Assembly (NCBI GenBank): GCA_000727475.1
Contig: KL647288.1
Location: forward strand, 9,860,055-9,924,054
Reading direction: 5' to 3'
DNA from: Sarcocystis neurona
Lineage: Eukaryota; Apicomplexa; Conoidasida; Eucoccidiorida; Sarcocystidae
Length of the DNA stretch: 64,000 nucleotides
Shown: positions 44,901 through 56,059 of the stretch, piece by piece
Position numbering within the stretch: position 1 is the first letter of the stretch
Layout: every line of letters starts with the position of its first letter
Notes under the pieces: generated by a model
What the model was told of the DNA's origin: nothing
What the model saw: the letters and a program-made list of their open reading frames with translations, nothing else
Databases searched by the model: none
Made by a program: the position numbers and the translations under genes

Positions 44901-47900
44901 TCCCTGCTGCTGCTTCTCCTGCTGCCTCCGGTGCATCCTCCCCCACCACCGCGTGGTGCAGGCTCCCCCCTCCTGCTGGTGCTGCTAGCGCTGCTGCTGC
45001 TGCGCCTGCGTGTGCCTTTGACGCCGTTGCTGCTGCGTCCAGCGGTGGGGCTGAGGCTGCTGCTCTCCCTCCGGTGACTGCTTCCGCGCGAGATGGAGAA
45101 GACGAGTGGGAAAGGGGCAAAGAGAAGCAAGGCAGAAAAAATGAAAGAGAAGAAGTAGAGACAAAATCAAAAGAGGGAGAGGAGGCAGAAGGAAACGCAG
45201 AGGAGGACGAAGAAGAAGAAGAAGAAGGAAGGGTCACTGCCATAACGCATCAGCGAAGAGTGACGCTTGTGGACGTGCACTCCACTCGTATGTTGGGCGC
45301 GCATGGATTCTTAGCAAAGCTTTTCTCTGTCTGCGAGGAGCTACAAATTTCTATCGACGTAGGTGAAGCGAGAGGAGGCGGGAAGAAACACAGAAAGAAC
45401 AGACCAAAAACGAAGAGGAGGAGAACGCAGAGGCAGACGAGAAGGCGAGGGCAAACACGAAATGCAGGTGGAGATAAGAAATCAGAGACAGAAAGCAGAA
45501 CAGGAAGAAGGCGGAGCGGATAGGGCGAAAGGAGAGAAAAAGCTACGTAGAGGCGAATCATACCATGGCGAGGCAAAGGAAACCCAAGAGAGAAGACGAA
45601 GGAGAAGAGGAACACGAAGAGGTAGAAGCACAGGGAGGAGGGAAGATAAAGGAGAACAACAGAAAGAGACGAGAGTCGGCTGAGGAAAAGCTGCTAAATC
45701 GTGAAGTTTCTGTTCTAGAGATTCCTTTTCGTTTTCCTTTGCTGGCTGGTGAAGGAGAACACGAGTGAAGAGCGGTGAAGAAAAAGGAGAGGGAAGGGAG
45801 GGGACGCACAGAGTCTGCTGCAGACAGAAAGAGCGACGCAGAGATGAGAACGGGGACGGAAAGCAGAGACGAAGAAAAAGCGGAAAGGGCCGCCGCAAAA
45901 GAAGGGCAGATAGACGGGTGGAAACCAGCAGAAGAAGGGATGAAGAAGTCAGAGGGAAGCGCAGAGAACGAGAAAGAAAAGGAAGCGAACGTAAACAGGC
46001 AAACGAAAGACGGGAGAGCGAAGAAAGAGCGAAAGGAACACGAAAGGGGTGAAGAGAAGGGGAAGGGGAAGACGAAGAAGAAAAGGAAGAGGGAGAACAC
46101 AAAAAAGCGAGGCAGAAGGAGAAAGGGAAGAAGAGGGATGGAGAAGACAAAAGGTGTACAGAGAAGACGTTTCTCCGGTCGCCTTCTCGTCTGCTTTTTG
46201 CTGCTAGTGCTTGACGCAGCTGCTGCTACTGCGTCTCCTGCCGACGCTCCCGGAGCTTGCTGCATTTGCCTCTCCCCTGCGCTGCTGCTGAAATTCCCAG
46301 CATTTGCCGTTGCTGCCCGTCGTGCTGCCGCCAGCGAAGCTGTTGCGGCGGGGGGTGCCTGCTGTTGTGGAGGAGGTGCTGGTGCTGCTGCTGCGGGTGA
46401 AGTACCAGCCGACGGTCCTCGTGCTGCTGCTGCTGCTCAGTAGCGACCCTGCCTGCCTGTCTCTCTGCGCGTCTTCGTAGATTTTTATGCTGCTGCTTCG
46501 CGTCTGCACTCCTCTTTGCATCCCTGCTGCTGGGTGCAGTTGCTACCCACGACTGCAGCCAAGGCTGGCACTTGCTGGTGCTGCTGCGGCTCTGCAGGGA
46601 CTCCTCCTAGTACTGCTGCTGTTCTCAGAAGCGTCGGCTCCTGCTGCAGCACTAAGGGCTGGTCCTCCTGCTGCTGCTGTTCTGCGGAAGTCGCTGCTCC
46701 TGCTGCACTGCAGTGTGACGCTCCTCCTCCTGTAGCTCGGGCGCAGACTTTGTTGCTGCTGTTGCTGCAGCGCTGAGGGTGCATCCTCCTGCTGCTGCTG
46801 TTCTGCGAAAACTCCTGCTGCTGCTGGAGCACTGGGGGCCCTCCCCCTGCTGCTGGCGCTGCAGAAGTTGTTGATGCAGCACTGCAGGATGCTTCTCCTG
46901 GCGCTGTTGTTATGCGGAATTCGCTGGTGCATCTCTTTCGTGGGGCCTCTGCACCCCTGCGACCCCCTGCTGCTACCGCTTCGTTTTTGCGAAACTGCTG
47001 TACGGAGGACTGCGCTTCGCAACGCTTCTGGTGGAGCTGCTGAGCTGCCTGCAGCGACTTTCACATCTGTTCCTGCTGCTGCTGCTTTTGCGGCAGCTGG
47101 CCATCCTTCCATCCTTGCTGCTTCTTCATTCATCCCCCCTGCTTCTATTCCCGCTGCTGCTGTTTCGTCTGCTTCAACCGCTTCTTCTGCCGGTGTTGCT
47201 AGTCCCGCAGATATTTCTGCCTTTACAGCAGCTTCAACAGCTTCTTCTGCTTCAGCTGCCCCTTCTGGGGGTGCTGATCCCTCCGCAGTCATTGATTACT
47301 CTCTTACTGACGCCGTGAATTTTGCTGCTGCTGCCGCGGCTACTGCATTTCTTGCGTTTGCTGCCTCTTCTGCTGGTTCGCGTGGTTCGGCAGGCCGCCG
47401 TTACACGTGTGCTGCCGCGTTCGCCTCTGCTGCTGCGTTGGCTTCTGCTGCTGCAGGTCATCGCAACGTCGGAGGTGTCTGTCTCTCTCTCTTTGGAGCA
47501 GCAGACGTCGGAGGAGCAGATTGAGCGGCTGCAGCAGCATTTATCTGCTTTTTCAACGGTCCGGGTTCACGTAAGTTGTTCTTTCATCTTGCGACTCGTC
47601 GTTAGCAGCAACAGCGTCAACCGGAGTAGTGTTGTTGGCTGCAGCAGTACCAGCAGCATCGCCAGCAGTGAAACTGGCTGTCGCTGCAGCAGCTCCCATC
47701 GCAGCGAAACGTGTCACTGCTGCAGCAGCAACGTCAGCAACAGTGAGTGGGTGGATGCAGGAAGATATGCGGGAGCTGAGTAGGAGTAGCTGCTGCGACA
47801 GCCACAGCAGCAGCTTCTGCAACAGGAGCAGCGAGAGTAATTGGAATCGATGCAGCAGCAGCAGCAACCGCCGCCGCGACCGGGTGAGCAACAGCGGAAG

Positions 47901-50900
47901 TTGCTGCGACAGCAACGCCGGCAGCCTCTAAAACAGGAGCAGCGAGAGTGCAGGCAGCAGACGCAGCAGCAGCAGCAGGGACAACGACACACAACTGGTC
48001 GCAGCCGCAGATAGAGCGGCAGCAGTTGATAACAACGCACGAGGGCCAACAAGAGATGCCGCAGCAGCAACACTGAAGAGAAGAGCACCAGCAGCACGAG
48101 GAGCCAACAGCAGTAGTAGTCGTCCTCTTCAGGAAGCAGCGGCTGCAGCGAGAGCCGCAGCAGCAGCAGCAGCAGAGGCAGCGGGAGCAGCACTTCTGGC
48201 GACATGGGTAGCAGCAGCATTTCTAGTGTATGTTGGGAAGTAGCAGTAGGCGTAGGGAAGACACCTGTAGCGTCTCAATCGCAGCTGCAGCAACAGCAGC
48301 AAGGAAAGGCAGTCGCTTTGCTTCAGCTACGGCTGGTGCTTACTCGGTCTGCCGCACACGCAGCTGCCCGCTCGCGCGCAGGTGAACACTCTCCGCTACC
48401 GACCGACGAACAGCGGACTCCTCTCGAACAGAAAAGGACTTTTCTTTGTCTAGGTATTGACACTGGCTACCACACACCTTTTTACTCCTTCTCTCTAGCC
48501 TGTGCAGGGGCCGCACCCCTCCCGTCTTCTCTTATAATTCTGACGCACACGTGTGTGGACATACGTCACATATATATATATATATATATGTGTATATATA
48601 GATCTGCGTATCTATGTAGAGACAGAGACAGGGAGAGAGAAGAAGACAGAGACGGAGGTGACTAGTCCTAAATACCAGGTGGTACCAATACCTTGACATA
48701 TGAAGACAGGGAGGAACATCTATTTTCACGAAATGTGCAATATATACATGTGTGTAGTGCGAACAAATCCGTATAAAAGCTATACGCACTTATATCCACG
48801 AACATATTCACATATATGCATATATATATATATAAATATGCAGACACACATACAGACACACACGTGTAGACACTTCCACATGCGTATACATTTATATCTG
48901 TCTATCTGTATGTATGTGTACATGAAAAGATGTGTGTATACATCTTTTACACAGACAAATATATGTAGACACATAGGGACATGTATGAGACTTCCGGTTT
49001 TAGAGCTTCCTGAGCGGCAGGACCGCACGTTCTATGTCTCGGAGACAAACGGAGGCAAGACAAACTCCTGTGTCTTTTTTCTACTGTACTGTACGTACAC
49101 CCAAATTCACAAGAATACGCAAATGAGAGAAAAGCACTGCAGGCCTCTTCACGAGAGCGCGCACATAAACGTGGAGATACACACATACATGTTAATGCGT
49201 ATATCTGGATACGTGCGCTTGAAAACACATACATATGCGCATGCATATATATATATATATACGTACTCTCCTTGCTGGCGCAGAAATCGGCCTATACACA
49301 CGTATATATATATATATATGCATAGGTACAAGTATACTGTATACATACGTATGGGCGGCAACACAAATGTATGTTCGTCTACGCATGCATACACATACAC
49401 GTAACGTTCTCTCTCTCATTATCTATCTCTTTCTAATATATATGTGTATATTCACATGTGGAAATATCTGTGAATTTGTGTACATACACTGTGTAAGAAG
49501 GCACACCTCCACAGATATACTCACGTACCTACGCCTATATATATATATATATATGCCGGTTTACAGTACGTCTGCTCCTACATACACACATACGTATGTG
49601 CATTTCTACACATGCCTACACATATGCATGTATATGTATACCTATGTATATATGTAGACGTACGTAGGGACATACACATAGATTAATCTACACATAAAAG
49701 GGAGCAGATAAAAGAAAGACGCATTCAGACACGGACGCATGCACAGACAGATATAGGGCTACATACAGCAGAATTTAAACCAAGAAAGATATATATACAG
49801 AGCAAGGTATACAACAAAGAGCTATCTACATACAGGGAAAAGTGTATACACAGAGTAACACATATACAGAGAACTCGACAGATAGACCAGCGTGTAGACA
49901 GACAACAGTAGAGAAATACTAGCCCACAGACGCAGAGTTACGTACACACGAGATTGCAGACACCGAAAATCAAATGATACACCGAAGCATATCCACGCGG
50001 AGCACTCAAAAAACAGTATGTAGACAGAGCGGTGTATACACAGGCCAACAGATAGACACAGCAGTACATAGACAAAGCTCTTTATGTACAGAGCAACATA
50101 TGCACGGGGCAATATATGCAGACACAACACTATACACCCAGGATATGAGAGAGGGTCATACATACCTCTGTGTGTGCATATTTATATGAATATGTATAGA
50201 GCCATAGGCACGTGTCTGGTGCTGGATGGTACCAGTCAAAGCCGCTGTCCACGCTCAGCAGTGAGAACTGTCTACTTTTTTCACCAGGACTTGGTAATGC
50301 CTTACATTGCCTCAAGTCTTCGCAGGTAATACGGCGAAAAGATACACATATACATGTATACATGCACAACTTAAAAAGAATGGAAGAACGGAGACAGGTG
50401 AAGTCTACCTGTTTGTGTGTTTGTAATGATCTCTACGTCACTGCATATGTGGGCGTATGTGGCGGAACGAAGAGGAACACAGACAGAGACACAGAGACCG
50501 AGTGCTGGGCACAAGGACAGTACGCAGAACACAAGGGGTTCTGTTAGCAGATGCAGCGCTCGTGCATCTCTCTGCTGTCCTTTTCTGGATTTAAACACTT
50601 ATTCAAATATCTAGCTCAACCAGTATCTACAAACTCATCCATATACGCATTTATATATATGTATGTGTATACGTATGTAGCAAATGAGACAAGTAGCTGC
50701 AGAAGTAGAGAAGACACAGGTAGATACGTAGTTATGGGAGCCAGCTGTGGAGGGAGTAGACACAGTGAGCTACGTGGATACTAGAGAGGGAGCTAGCTGC
50801 AGAGGTCCTGAAACAGCTAGTTGCAGAGATATACGAGAGACAGGTAGCTGTAGAAGTAATAGAGAAAAGTACCTACAGAGAGAGACACTCAGGCACAGTG

Positions 50901-53900
50901 AGATGCACAGATCGAAAAGGGCCTACTAGCCGTAGAGGTAGTAGAGAAAACTAGCTGCTCTGGTAGAAGGCCACCAGTTAGCTGCAGAGATACAGAAGAC
51001 GGATGCTGCAAACGTGTCGGTGAAAGAGGCAGCTGTAGAAGTGATCGAGACGGCTAGATGCAGTAATAGGAGACAGACAGCCAGCTCGACAAGTAGAAGA
51101 GAAGCAGGTCGCTGTAGAAGTAAACGGGAGACAAAAGCATGTCGCGGCACAAGTAAACGGGAGACAGATACCTGCAGAGGTCAGAGAGAAGCTGCTCGCT
51201 GCAGGGGTACAACAAAAGGGGTAGCAAGCTGCAGACACCTGACAGGCGCAACTAGCCGTACGGAAGTAGAGCGAGCCAGATGCAGAGAGGAAGAGAGACA
51301 CAGCTAGCGGCGGAAGTGTAGGAGGTGAGTCAGGTCGGCGCAGAGGTAGGGGGCAGACGACTAGATGCGGCGTTAGAGGAGAGATGGATGGCTGCAAAGG
51401 TTGAGAAAAGGGCCAGGTCGCTGCAGAGTCTTACGAGAGACAGCTAGCTGCAAGGGTATAATACAGTATCGGCAGCTAGTTACTGGGGCAACCACAGAGG
51501 CAGCAGCTCGGTGCCGACGTGCGGAAGAGACAAACAGCTGCAGAGGGATTAGAATGGTAGCCAGCCACCTGCAGCATCATAAAAGCGACGGTTAGCTACA
51601 CCGTTATAAAGGAGGGGCAAGTTATCGTATCCCGAGACAGACAGCGAGCCGTAGCAGTACGGGAGTTGGCTTGTTGCACCAAATTCGAAGCTTGTACGCC
51701 CTGCGTCGCAGAGCGCGAGCTGCCGTAATAAAAGAGCGAAAGAGCAGTCCGCTTCTTTACGAGGGGAACCGTGCTACAATGTGTTTTTCCTCTTCAAGCG
51801 GAAGCTTCTCCACTTGTCTCTCGCGGCTGCCGCTGACTCCTTTGCTTCGTGCGAGACACAAGACGAAGTGGCAGTGCGCGAAGTCGTCTAGAGCGGCTGC
51901 ATTTTTTCTGCAGCCAAAGTATCAACCGCTGCTCCTTAGCAACGGCTAAAATTATGCTCACGTCGGTGCGTCTCTCTGTTCTTACGCTCACCCCTCTCCT
52001 GTGTTTATGGTCTGGAGTGTCTGTCGCTCGGTTCGCCACGCCCCCAGACGCCTTTCTAGCGAAAACACGCGCACCCCTCCCGTGTTGCCGCCGCTGCTGT
52101 TCTCATCTTCAGAAAGACATGGCACTCATAAGCGTCGTAGGGAAACTCGGTCGCTGCAACCGGGTGGTAGCTCGCACGTGTCTCGCGTTGGCAGACATCG
52201 GTGAGTAGTTCTGCTGCTGTTGCCGCTTCGTTTCCTGCTGTTTCGGACCGGACCTGCAGTGTGTCGCTGCTGCGGCAGGTTATTGCTGCTGCTACTGCCG
52301 TGTGTTGCTGTTGTCCCTGCCGCACTGGCTCCGTCCTTGCTGCGGTGCTGCAGCTGCTCTTGAGGCTCTACTGCTGTAGGTGCTGCTGCTGTGTCGGCAG
52401 CTGAGTACTCACATCTGTGGAAGTACTACTTACTGTAGGCATAGGCTTGTTCCTTGCTGGGGGAAGTTGCTCCTACCCTGTAAAACCCGTAAAATAGTAC
52501 TCCGTGCTCTTCCCCCCGTGCATTTTCTGTGACTTCTCCCTTTTTTCGTTATTATGTGACGTCGCGCACCCAATAGGAGAAACAGCACACATGGCGCCCG
52601 GTGTATGTACACCGCAGGTCACACGTCGCGCGCGAAGCCTCACTTCGAGCACGACACGAAAGGCACTTTTTTTCCGCCTCAGTGAGTTTTCCTCTTCCGG
52701 AAGCTCCTAGTTCCTTATTCTCTCCATTTCTCGCACTTGCAAGACGTGAGGGGAGTCTCCTCAGTCTCTCGCAGATTTACTTCAGTACTTGCACTTATCT
52801 ATATGCGTTTGTGTAGAGGCATGTGGGCGCCTCCACTCTCACACGCAAGAAGACACGTGAACAAACAAAGCGTTGAACAGGCTCGCACTTCCGCTTGCCG
52901 TGAATGTGGACAAATGTTTACCTGGCTGTCTTTAACAGTTCGTGTAATACATGCATATATGAACTCGAGTATGTATACATGGATGTGGCGAACACAGACG
53001 AACACACAGAACAAGAAGTATGTGTGAGTAGAAACTGCCAACTAAACGGGTATGAACTGAACCTACGGCAGTGTCCCTACCTTGTGTGTGTATCTGCCGG
53101 TGTCTCCCTATGTGCCCTTGTCTGTATCTACCTCTATATTGATGTGAACAGGCCTAAACAAGTGTCTACGTGTCGAGCAATATCCTTGTCAACAAAGCTA
53201 CCCCACACCTATGTACATGTATCTCTCTCCCTCTATTTGCACATCCATTCCGGATCTATCCATCCCTCTATATACATATGTATCTGTACATGTGTCGCGT
53301 ATGTCTCTCTACGCTTGTGCATGTACCAGGGTACACATCTACCGCATAACTGTATTCACATGTGCGTCTACATGTATTTTATCTATATAGCGTGTGTGTG
53401 CTACGCTCGAGCTAGTTACTTCGGTTTTCATCTGTGTACTTATCTGCCTCTCTGCTCATGTATATATATATATATATATATATATTAACCCGTGTCTTCT
53501 CTCGATATGTACCTTTTCAAGTCCCTTGTTTCTCCAGGTTTCTGTCTTCCTAATGAGTAGCTACGCGCGTGTGTGTCTCTACACATGTTTACGCATATAT
53601 TTATACATATATATATATGTCAAGCGCATAGATAAATGAGTGTGCGTACACATGCAGGTACGTGAAGGTAGAGGGACGCAAAAGCGTCGTTCTGCGATCC
53701 TTTCTTCACGTTGAGACAGGGGACTCTCATGGGTTGTACCACAAGTTTTTTTCGTAAATCTCTCCGTACATCTCCACACATATAAATACACGTACATGTG
53801 CAGCTGGACGTAGAATTTTTTCTCCACATACATGCTTCCACGTTGACACGCGAACAACTACTGCATGTTCACACGTCTGTTACATACGTTCAAACGGACA

Positions 53901-54877
53901 AGGAGAGAGAGACCGAAGCAAGAGACAGAAAGACGTACTGGTATCTTCAGTGATTTCTTTACTGCAAGCCTCAATTGAAGTATACACTCTTGTATATGTA
54001 TAGATACACGTGCACTCATACGTGTACCTACAGATAGATATAGATGTAAAGGTATAGGTATGGATACACGTATGCTTACACTCAGGTACGTCGGACAACA
54101 GACTTTCGATACAGGTCTGCGTCTGCGCATTTGTATATAATCTATGTACATATATATATATATATATGTACATGCAGATATCCATGTATAGGCATATGGA
54201 TATATATATATATATATTTATCACCTGACTAAAGCGGAGCTCCTCTCTGTATTTATGAACTTTAGTGTCTACGTTTAGAGCTACAGTTACACATCGTCAA
54301 CTGCTTATTTATACCTACACGTACGTGTCTAGAAGACACCTGTGTGTAAGTAATACCAGCAGGTCTCGTAACGTAAGACGCGATCCCCCAGAACGCTCTT
54401 CACTCTTGGCCCCACTGGCGGCCTTCTCTTCATTCACGGAGGGCTGTGCATATAAATAAAGAAGAGATAGACAGGCACTTACCGCATCTACAAACGAATA
54501 TATATATATATATATACGTATACGTATGTGCGTATGTGTATTTATAAATGTATGGATCTGTCTACACGTATGATTTAGACAGCAACACAGAACGCACACA
54601 CACACACACACACACACGCACACATAGGAGAACAGATAGAAACCTTTGTATGTACGCGTGCATACATTATACCTATATGTTGCGGATACGTTGGGGTGTT
54701 CCTGCTGCGTATATCTCAGGGGTGAGTATGCAGCTGCTGACTTGCGGTTCCTCGAAAGTGAACTTCACGTTCTGCGTTGCTGACGCGCAAGCAGAAGTGG
54801 CTGTTCGAACGGTGCACGACGCCTTCTTTGCCTTCCCCTCTAGTTCACTTCCGTCGACTGCTGCTTCACCAGCGTAA
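32972..54877 (+). CDS. Aspartokinase (monofunctional, two C-terminal ACT domains)
   Basis: Nine exons: 32,972-33,175; 34,438-34,624; 37,120-37,347; 38,505-38,690; 41,800-41,913; 44,502-45,358; 47,457-47,570; 52,113-52,200; 54,720-54,877. They sum to 2,136 nt (711 residues and stop), with every phase matching. The enzyme phosphorylates L-aspartate with ATP to 4-phospho-L-aspartate, the first step toward lysine, threonine and methionine. Landmarks: VLKLGGSSL (residues 1-9, amino-acid kinase P-loop region), FDAWDIGLIASDD, PVVTGY, LGRNGSDFTAAVVGAAL (from 217), EVQIWTDVNGVMTADPRIV, AAELAYFGAKVIHPKAM, IRVKNSLNP. ACT1 begins near 549 (RRVTLVDVHSTRMLGAHGFL; VIATSEVSVSLSLEQ). ACT2 begins near 631 (DMALISVVGKLGRCNRVVAR; VSMQLLTCGSSKVNFTFCVA). 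Between kinase and ACT1 lies a roughly 240-residue Ala/Pro/Glu-rich insertion, absent from bacterial and plant enzymes of about 450 residues. The true N-terminus is missing. Intron 1 appears to use a GC donor. The ACT domains suggest allosteric feedback, probably by lysine (inference). Confidence 0.9.
33176..34437 (+). other. Aspartokinase intron 1
   Basis: This is 1,262 bp with donor gcaagt and acceptor ggcag. It contains CT-rich sequence at about 33,340-33,500 and a CA run at 34,215-34,260. It holds an unconserved open stretch (33,530-34,010) without homology that I recognise. Confidence 0.6.
34625..37119 (+). other. Aspartokinase intron 2, with TA runs and CAG tracts
   Basis: This is 2,495 bp with donor gtaagt and acceptor tgcag. 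TA microsatellites lie at 34,680-34,850 and 35,420-35,500, with CAG/GCA tracts at 35,040-35,360 and 35,575-36,140. More TA runs follow near 36,305 and 36,425, and a pyrimidine-rich end at 36,860-37,118. Open frames through the CAG tracts are repeat artefacts. Confidence 0.6.
36485..36506. repeat. Perfect 22-bp palindrome
   Basis: A perfect inverted repeat with half-site AGGCATATGCA, inside aspartokinase intron 2. A second, shorter imperfect one (AGGCAGATGCCT) follows about 15 bp later. Confidence 0.7.
37348..38504 (+). other. Aspartokinase intron 3, rich in CTG triplets
   Basis: This is 1,157 bp. CTG/GCT triplets are dense at 37,540-37,960 and especially 38,170-38,325 (GCTGCTGCTTTT units and GTTGCTTCTGCTGCT units). 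The donor gtcggc is weak, but the join restores a textbook aspartokinase sequence (VTGYIAKDRKGVVRTLGR), so the boundary is well supported by homology. Confidence 0.65.
38691..41799 (+). other. Aspartokinase intron 4
   Basis: This is 3,109 bp with donor gtatta and acceptor tgcag. It has TA runs near 38,975-39,030 and 41,195-41,245, unique sequence at 39,080-40,860, and a twofold direct repeat at 41,297-41,430 (both copies start TTCTGATAAATACAT). No extra exon is required by the protein. Confidence 0.6.
42050..42970. repeat. Pyrimidine-rich tract, about 0.9 kb
   Basis: The plus strand is overwhelmingly C and T (TCTCTC, CTTTCT and TCCCC runs) with few purine interruptions. It lies in aspartokinase intron 5. 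Confidence 0.75.
43080..43345. repeat. Dense TA microsatellite block
   Basis: TATATA runs with occasional CATA/GATA interruptions span about 265 bp, the longest nearly pure AT block in the window. Confidence 0.85.
45090..46180. repeat. Purine-rich tract, about 1.1 kb, spanning exon 6 and intron 6
   Basis: The plus strand is mostly A and G (GAAGAGG, AAGAAAGG). The first part lies in the coding Glu/Lys-rich linker of aspartokinase exon 6, and the rest fills the start of intron 6. It is complementary in composition to the pyrimidine tract at 42,050-42,970. Confidence 0.75.
45359..47456 (+). other. Aspartokinase intron 6
   Basis: This is 2,098 bp with donor gtaggt and acceptor tgcag. Purine-rich sequence runs to 46,180, then CTG/GCT triplets (46,200-47,450) whose open frames give Ala/Ser- or Leu-rich peptides. 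The join SID/VIATSEV restores the ACT1 core, so the long open frame through 46,868-47,524 is considered intronic except for its last part. Confidence 0.6.
49760..50160. repeat. Degenerate minisatellite, ACAGAGCA-type
   Basis: Words such as TACAGAGCAA, TACAGAGAAC, TAGACAGA and TACACAGA recur every 15-25 bp over 400 bp without a strict period. Confidence 0.5.
50690..51600. repeat. Degenerate minisatellite with AGCTGCAGA core
   Basis: A unit of roughly 30-36 bp built on (T)AGCTGCAGAGGTA plus GAGAGACAG recurs about 25 times with point changes and small indels. All copies lie in the same orientation, within aspartokinase intron 7. Confidence 0.65.
52201..54719 (+). other. Aspartokinase intron 8
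   Basis: This is 2,519 bp with donor gtgagt and acceptor ctcag. CTG triplets cluster at its start (52,210-52,400). Unique and CT-rich sequence follows, then TA runs near 53,460, 53,605, 54,150, 54,205 and 54,500 and a CA run at 54,594-54,620. Confidence 0.6.
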
Positions 54878-55650
54878 TAGTACAAGGCAAGCGAAGAGCT
54901 GGAGCTGAGGCAAACATAAAGGGGTGTAGGTTCCCGTGTACACATTTTTGCAACAAAAGTAATACATTTGAGTAGCTCGACTCTAGACAAAACCGACGAT
55001 TTCTCGGCTTCTCCCCTCTCGCATCCTGCTGCCGCACCAGCGACATCACTCTCTAGTGATGCAAAGCAGCAGCAGAATCCAGCCGTCCGCGTGTACAGCT
55101 GTACACAGAAATGATCTAGCCGCATATGCAGTAATACGTGTGCGTACTTATACACGCACACGCGTGTATAGACATTCACAAATATACATATATATCTATA
55201 TATATGTACATCGAAAGATGGAGAAATACGTGCATGTATGTATGTCGTGCACGCGAACCTCTGTAGAGACCTCGGCACACACATGTATGTAGAGGCATAC
55301 CTGTTTCACATACGTATATATGCGCTACATTGTCGCTGCGCGTATATTGGTAACAGAGACTTCTCTGACTACAGACACCCAGACGTACGTGCTTGGAATT
55401 TTTACTTCGGTAGGTGCAATCTGTAGACGTGCAGGCACATTGCCTTCACTCAATTTGTTTGGTGTCTACTTCCCCGCTAACGCCTTTTTCTTGACCACAA
55501 GCTCGTGCCAGATACCCGTTTTCGTGAGTGTGGGCACGGCAGGGTCTCTCAACGTCAAGATATGCAGACAAACGCGACAATCAGAAGTGCCCGCAAGCAG
55601 GGGGGTTCAGATGAACGGCGCTCTGGGGAGTGTCCCGCTGCTGCTGCGGC
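54878..55650. other. 3' flank of aspartokinase, convergent intergenic region
   Basis: After the stop at 54,877 there is unique sequence with TA/CACG runs around 55,140-55,210. No AATAAA-type signal was obvious close to the stop. The next coding segments to the right are on the minus strand, so the two transcription units converge here. Confidence 0.5.
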
Positions 55651-55659
55651 TGCTGCTAG

Positions 55660-56045
55660 CGGTGACGCAGTGGCGTTCCTGGTGCTGGTGATGGTGAATA
55701 CAGTAGTCCTGTTGCTGCTGCTACGATGGTAGCACGAGCTGCTTCTGCAGTCCTCCCGAGCCGTTGGTAGCCTTCAGTGAGTACTGCTGCTGCTGTCCGC
55801 ACACTTGCCGCGCTGCTGGAGTGTGCTGTGGTTGCGAGTCGTTGCCCCTCACACACACTCGCTGCGTCAGAAAAGCCCGGCTCCAGCTACTGTACGGAAC
55901 GCCGGTCACTCGTGCTGCTGCGCTTCCCGCTCCAGCTGCTGGCTGCAGAAGGAGTGTGCTACTAGGCCTCACCTGCAACGCCTACCGCGACTGTAGCGAT
56001 GTCGCCTGGTGCTTGTAAGAGGGAGTGCAAGGCGTCCACATTAAA
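55660..56045 (-). CDS. Probable exons of an Ala-rich protein, unknown function
   Basis: On the minus strand an exon ending at 55,973 with donor gtgagg reads VDALHSLLQAPGDIATVAVG. Downstream, after an acceptor near 55,950, two frames look coding: AGAGSAAARVTGVPYSSWSR and, in another frame, EGYQRLGRTAEAARATIVAA. The frame change suggests another small intron near 55,850. There is no start, stop or family assignment. It converges on the aspartokinase gene. Confidence 0.35.
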
Positions 56046-56059
56046 CACTCAGATGTAGC

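Larger units (their letters stand above)
47571..52112 (+). other. Aspartokinase intron 7, the largest (4.5 kb)
   Basis: The donor is gtaagt and the acceptor is a pyrimidine stretch ending cttcag. In order it contains CAG tracts (47,600-48,230), TA/CA microsatellites (48,560-49,700), a degenerate ACAGAG-type minisatellite (49,760-50,160), a degenerate AGCTGCAG-type minisatellite (50,690-51,600) and unique sequence. Confidence 0.6.

Noticed and set aside
45482..46265. Minus-strand open frames of more than 200 codons rich in Ser, Phe, Leu and Pro
   Set aside because: They are the complement of the purine-rich tract of aspartokinase exon 6 and intron 6; composition is purely that of a CT tract.
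46543..47524. Long open frames on both strands with Ala/Ser or Gln repeats
   Set aside because: GCT/CTG triplet bias keeps several frames open; the family sequence requires only 47,457-47,570 as an exon.
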